A stretch of DNA of 6,904 nt from positions 1-6,904 of the forward strand of contig CAYSYM010000088.1 of assembly GCA_964435115.1 (NCBI GenBank). The letters are read 5' to 3'. Origin of the DNA: CAYSYM01 sp964435115. Lineage in GTDB: Bacteria > Chloroflexota > UBA6077 > CF-72. The translations under genes were made by a program, and so were the position numbers. Shown here piece after piece: positions 5,414 through 6,904 of this stretch (the stretch's first letter is position 1; each line of letters starts with the position of its first letter). Below the pieces are notes generated by a model. It was not told where the DNA came from, ran no database searches, and saw only the letters and a list, made by a program, of their open reading frames with translations.

Positions 5414-5893
5414 CGCAGGCGTCTTCGCGGCCTCCTTCGTCCTGATGCGGTCCTGCATCTTCTGGACATACACGTCCATCGCCCACGTGCCACCACCGCG
5501 CAGCATCAGATAGAGGCCGATCGCGCCCTGCAGCAGCTCGCCAACCCCGCCGGCGATCGACGCGAGCTGCCAGACCGCCGACGCGGCCAGCACCAGCCCT
5601 GCCACGCGGCTCATGAAGCCGCTCAGCAGGAACATCCCCAGCGTAAAGTGGAGCCCCGCGAGCCGCAGCACCGTCTCGGGCGGTGCGCCGCGCGCCGCGG
5701 CGATCGCGGTGATCGCTTCAGGGCTGGCGAGCACAACGACCGCGCCCCACATGAGCCAGACCGCGACCGCCAGCCGCACGGCAGCCGTCGCCCGACTCCG
5801 CCCACCATCGTCCCGCCGTCGGAGCGCGCCGGGTTCCGCCAGCTTCGCCATCTCGTCGCGCACCGGGGCGCCCGGGACTGTCGAGCTTGCCAC
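5393..5893 (-). CDS. Four-helix membrane protein of unknown function
   Basis: I do not recognise this 166-residue protein. After a charged N-terminus (1-35) come four likely membrane helices at about 36-56, 76-92, 97-113 and 117-132, then a hydrophilic tail rich in lysine and arginine (VYVQKMQDRIRTKEAAK). The helix spacing is loosely like small DoxX-type or DUF-class four-helix proteins, but no signature motif is visible. The GTG at 5893 begins four bases after the DUF309 stop, favouring coupling; an ATG at 5851 would remove 14 polar residues and is a real alternative, as neither has a strong ribosome-binding site. Its last codons overlap the 3' end of the convergent LiaF-like gene, so no terminator separates the two operons. 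Confidence 0.7.
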   Translation of the reverse strand: MASSTVPGAPVRDEMAKLAEPGALRRRDDGGRSRATAAVRLAVAVWLMWGAVVVLASPEAITAIAAARGAPPETVLRLAGLHFTLGMFLLSGFMSRVAGLVLAASAVWQLASIAGGVGELLQGAIGLYLMLRGGGTWAMDVYVQKMQDRIRTKEAAKTPALPDRDG

Positions 5894-5897
5894 GAGC

Positions 5898-6389
5898 TCA
5901 GCTCAGCCCCGCCACGTGCACGCGCGGGATGCGCGCCGGGTCGAACTCGGCCAGTCGCTCGGGGCCCAGGCGCAGCAGGTGCCGTCGGGCGCGGCGGGCG
6001 TCGCGCACCAGCCGGGCGATGTCCACGCCATGGCACAGCGGCGGGAAGGCGCTCAGCAGGCGGATGCCATGGTCGAGCTTGATCGCCGCCCCGTGGTAGT
6101 TCCGCTTCACCAGCAGGTGGTGCATCCCCACGCCGATCTGGAGGATTCCCTCGTACAGGTGGCGGACCTCGCCCGGCGTGGCTCGCCACAGCAGCTCAAG
6201 CGTCTCGTGCTGCTCGAAGAACTCCGCCGCATTGAACTCCTGGATCGCCTTCAACAGGTCGGGCGGCGCGGGCTCGCCGCACGCCGCCGCCAGGTCAACG
6301 CCCCGGAGCCGCTGCAGCGCCCGCTGCAGCTTTGGATGCGTGGCGCGCTTAGCCTGCGCCGCACCCGGCGGGGAAGACTGGACTGCCAT
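5898..6389 (-). CDS. DUF309 domain protein
   Basis: The 163-residue protein contains the DUF309 signature FNAAEFFEQHETLELLWRAT (about 53-72) followed by HLYEGILQIGVGMHHLLVKRNYHGA. In this family the conserved His and Glu residues of the EFFExHExLE helix (H61, E62 here) and a later histidine helix suggest a small all-helical bundle; its biochemical role is unknown. The ATG at 6389 is preferred; an in-frame TTG at 6404 would add five residues and has no ribosome-binding site. The protein carries about 45 extra N-terminal residues before the domain and a basic C-terminal tail. It is the first gene of a leftward pair with the four-helix membrane protein, separated by four bases, which suggests joint expression but no known function. 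Confidence 0.88.
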   Translation of the reverse strand: MAVQSSPPGAAQAKRATHPKLQRALQRLRGVDLAAACGEPAPPDLLKAIQEFNAAEFFEQHETLELLWRATPGEVRHLYEGILQIGVGMHHLLVKRNYHGAAIKLDHGIRLLSAFPPLCHGVDIARLVRDARRARRHLLRLGPERLAEFDPARIPRVHVAGLS

Positions 6390-6403
6390 AGTGCTCGGCC
6401 GCA

Positions 6404-6409
6404 ATTGTA
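6404..6409 (-). promoter_or_regulatory. Possible -10 element for the DUF309 operon
   Basis: On the minus strand TACAAT lies 14 bases upstream of the DUF309 ATG and differs from TATAAT at one base. No convincing TTGACA-like element lies 16-18 bases further upstream, and the leader would be only about eight bases, so the call is weak. Confidence 0.25.
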
Positions 6410-6528
6410 GGGTCGGATCGTCAGGCGGCTCAGAACCAAGTCCCTGCGCGTGGGCCGCGCCTGCGGCGGATCGATCCCCAGGCGAGCTCCACGCGGTGGG
6501 CGGCCTCAGACGGGAGGCGCGCAGGGCT

Positions 6529-6534
6529 TATACT
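6529..6534 (+). promoter_or_regulatory. Possible -10 element for the aldolase-like gene
   Basis: TATACT differs from the consensus at one base and is the only AT-rich hexamer of this kind in the rightward direction here. The matching -35 region (around 6506-6511) is poor. A transcript from about 6541 would have a leader near 58 bases including GGGGAG. Confidence 0.3.
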
Positions 6535-6598
6535 GGCTGGAGGGGCCAGAGCTCGGCTGGCGCCTGGCTGACCAGTCACGTGTTCGGGGAGACGGACG

Positions 6599-6904
6599 AT
6601 GAAGTTCGCATCCATAGCGGAGCTCGTTCAGGCGAGCAGCCACGCTGTTCAGTTGGACGGCGGCCTCAGAATTACGGACCCGGTGGCCTTCCGCGGGGAG
6701 CTGATTGACCGACTCGTCCACACGGCCGTCTTCGGCGAGCCAGACGTCCGCGACGCCGCCCGCTGGATCATCTGGGAGGCGGGCTGGGAGCTGGGCGTCC
6801 AGAGCGCCAGCATCGACGCGCTGTACCAGGCGCGGGCCCAGGGGTCCTACGAGGGCCTGACCGTCCCGGCAAACAACGTCCCCGCCATGGCGTACGCATC
6901 TGCA
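6599..6904 (+). CDS. Class II aldolase-like protein, N-terminal part
   Basis: The first 102 residues are present and the frame is open to the window end. Residues about 71-102, IDALYQARAQGSYEGLTVPANNVPAMAYASA, resemble the opening strand of class II (zinc-dependent) fructose-bisphosphate or ketose-bisphosphate aldolases, where a 'GxxxGFTVPAxNxR' stretch precedes the barrel. Such enzymes cleave or join ketose bisphosphates in glycolysis or sugar catabolism. The first 70 residues (with RGELIDRLVHTAVFGEPDVRDAARWIIWEAG) are an added helical part not found in the classical short enzymes; similar extensions occur in some actinobacterial and Chloroflexota relatives as far as I recall. GGGGAG at 6586-6591 lies seven bases before the ATG, supporting this start. 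Catalytic zinc ligands would lie beyond the window, so activity and substrate cannot be judged. Confidence 0.6.
   Translation, partial: MKFASIAELVQASSHAVQLDGGLRITDPVAFRGELIDRLVHTAVFGEPDVRDAARWIIWEAGWELGVQSASIDALYQARAQGSYEGLTVPANNVPAMAYASA

Noticed and set aside
6500..6670. Eleven-base direct repeat GCGGCCTCAGA at 6500 and 6660
   Set aside because: One copy is within the aldolase-like gene. The word is short and GC-rich, and no further structure supports it.
1..6904. tRNA or rRNA genes, CRISPR array, insertion sequence or attachment site
   Set aside because: No cloverleaf-like or T-loop sequence, no regular repeat-spacer pattern, and no transposase or integrase fragment was found in any frame.

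Overview
This 6.9 kb window is GC-rich and densely packed, with overlapping genes, a GTG start and strong GC bias in open frames. Protein content (a DUF2419-type queuosine nucleotide glycosidase next to a tRNA-guanine transglycosylase, a DUF309 protein, a PspC/LiaF-like pair, an atypical class II aldolase N-terminus) best fits a Chloroflexota bacterium, perhaps of the Thermomicrobia. That placement is inference from remembered family resemblance, not a search.

Layout. At the far left, bases 1-32 hold the first codons of a leftward gene whose start is embedded in two adjacent perfect palindromes. Bases 65-244 show no gene. From 3598 leftwards to 245 lies a tight four-gene operon on the minus strand: an ECF sigma factor, a zinc-finger membrane anti-sigma factor, Qng1 (queuosine-5'-phosphate N-glycosidase) and Tgt (tRNA-guanine transglycosylase). 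Successive genes overlap by 19, probably 4, and 1 bases, so they are almost certainly one transcript with coupled translation. Bases 3599-3995 are a non-coding divergent control region. It holds a degenerate G-rich inverted repeat and a bipartite motif, GCAACAAC-N14-CGTC, present once on each strand and facing each flanking operon. Rightwards follow a PspC-domain membrane protein and a LiaF/toastrack-like membrane protein (3996-5413). Convergent with these, at 5393-6389 on the minus strand, are a four-helix membrane protein and a DUF309 protein. After a 209-base divergent gap, a rightward class II aldolase-like gene starts at 6599 and runs off the window.

How the parts may work together. Qng1 releases queuine from queuosine 5'-phosphate, a product of tRNA turnover or environmental supply. 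A queuine-accepting Tgt could insert that base directly into tRNA (His, Asp, Asn, Tyr), giving a two-gene salvage route without de novo synthesis. The Tgt here has an altered substrate loop compatible with a non-standard base. The most unusual aspect is that this salvage pair is wired into an ECF sigma/anti-sigma cassette. The matched motif suggests the same sigma factor may drive both its own operon and the divergent PspC/LiaF-like envelope-stress genes. The enzymatic assignments are strong; the regulatory links are hypotheses from sequence pattern alone.
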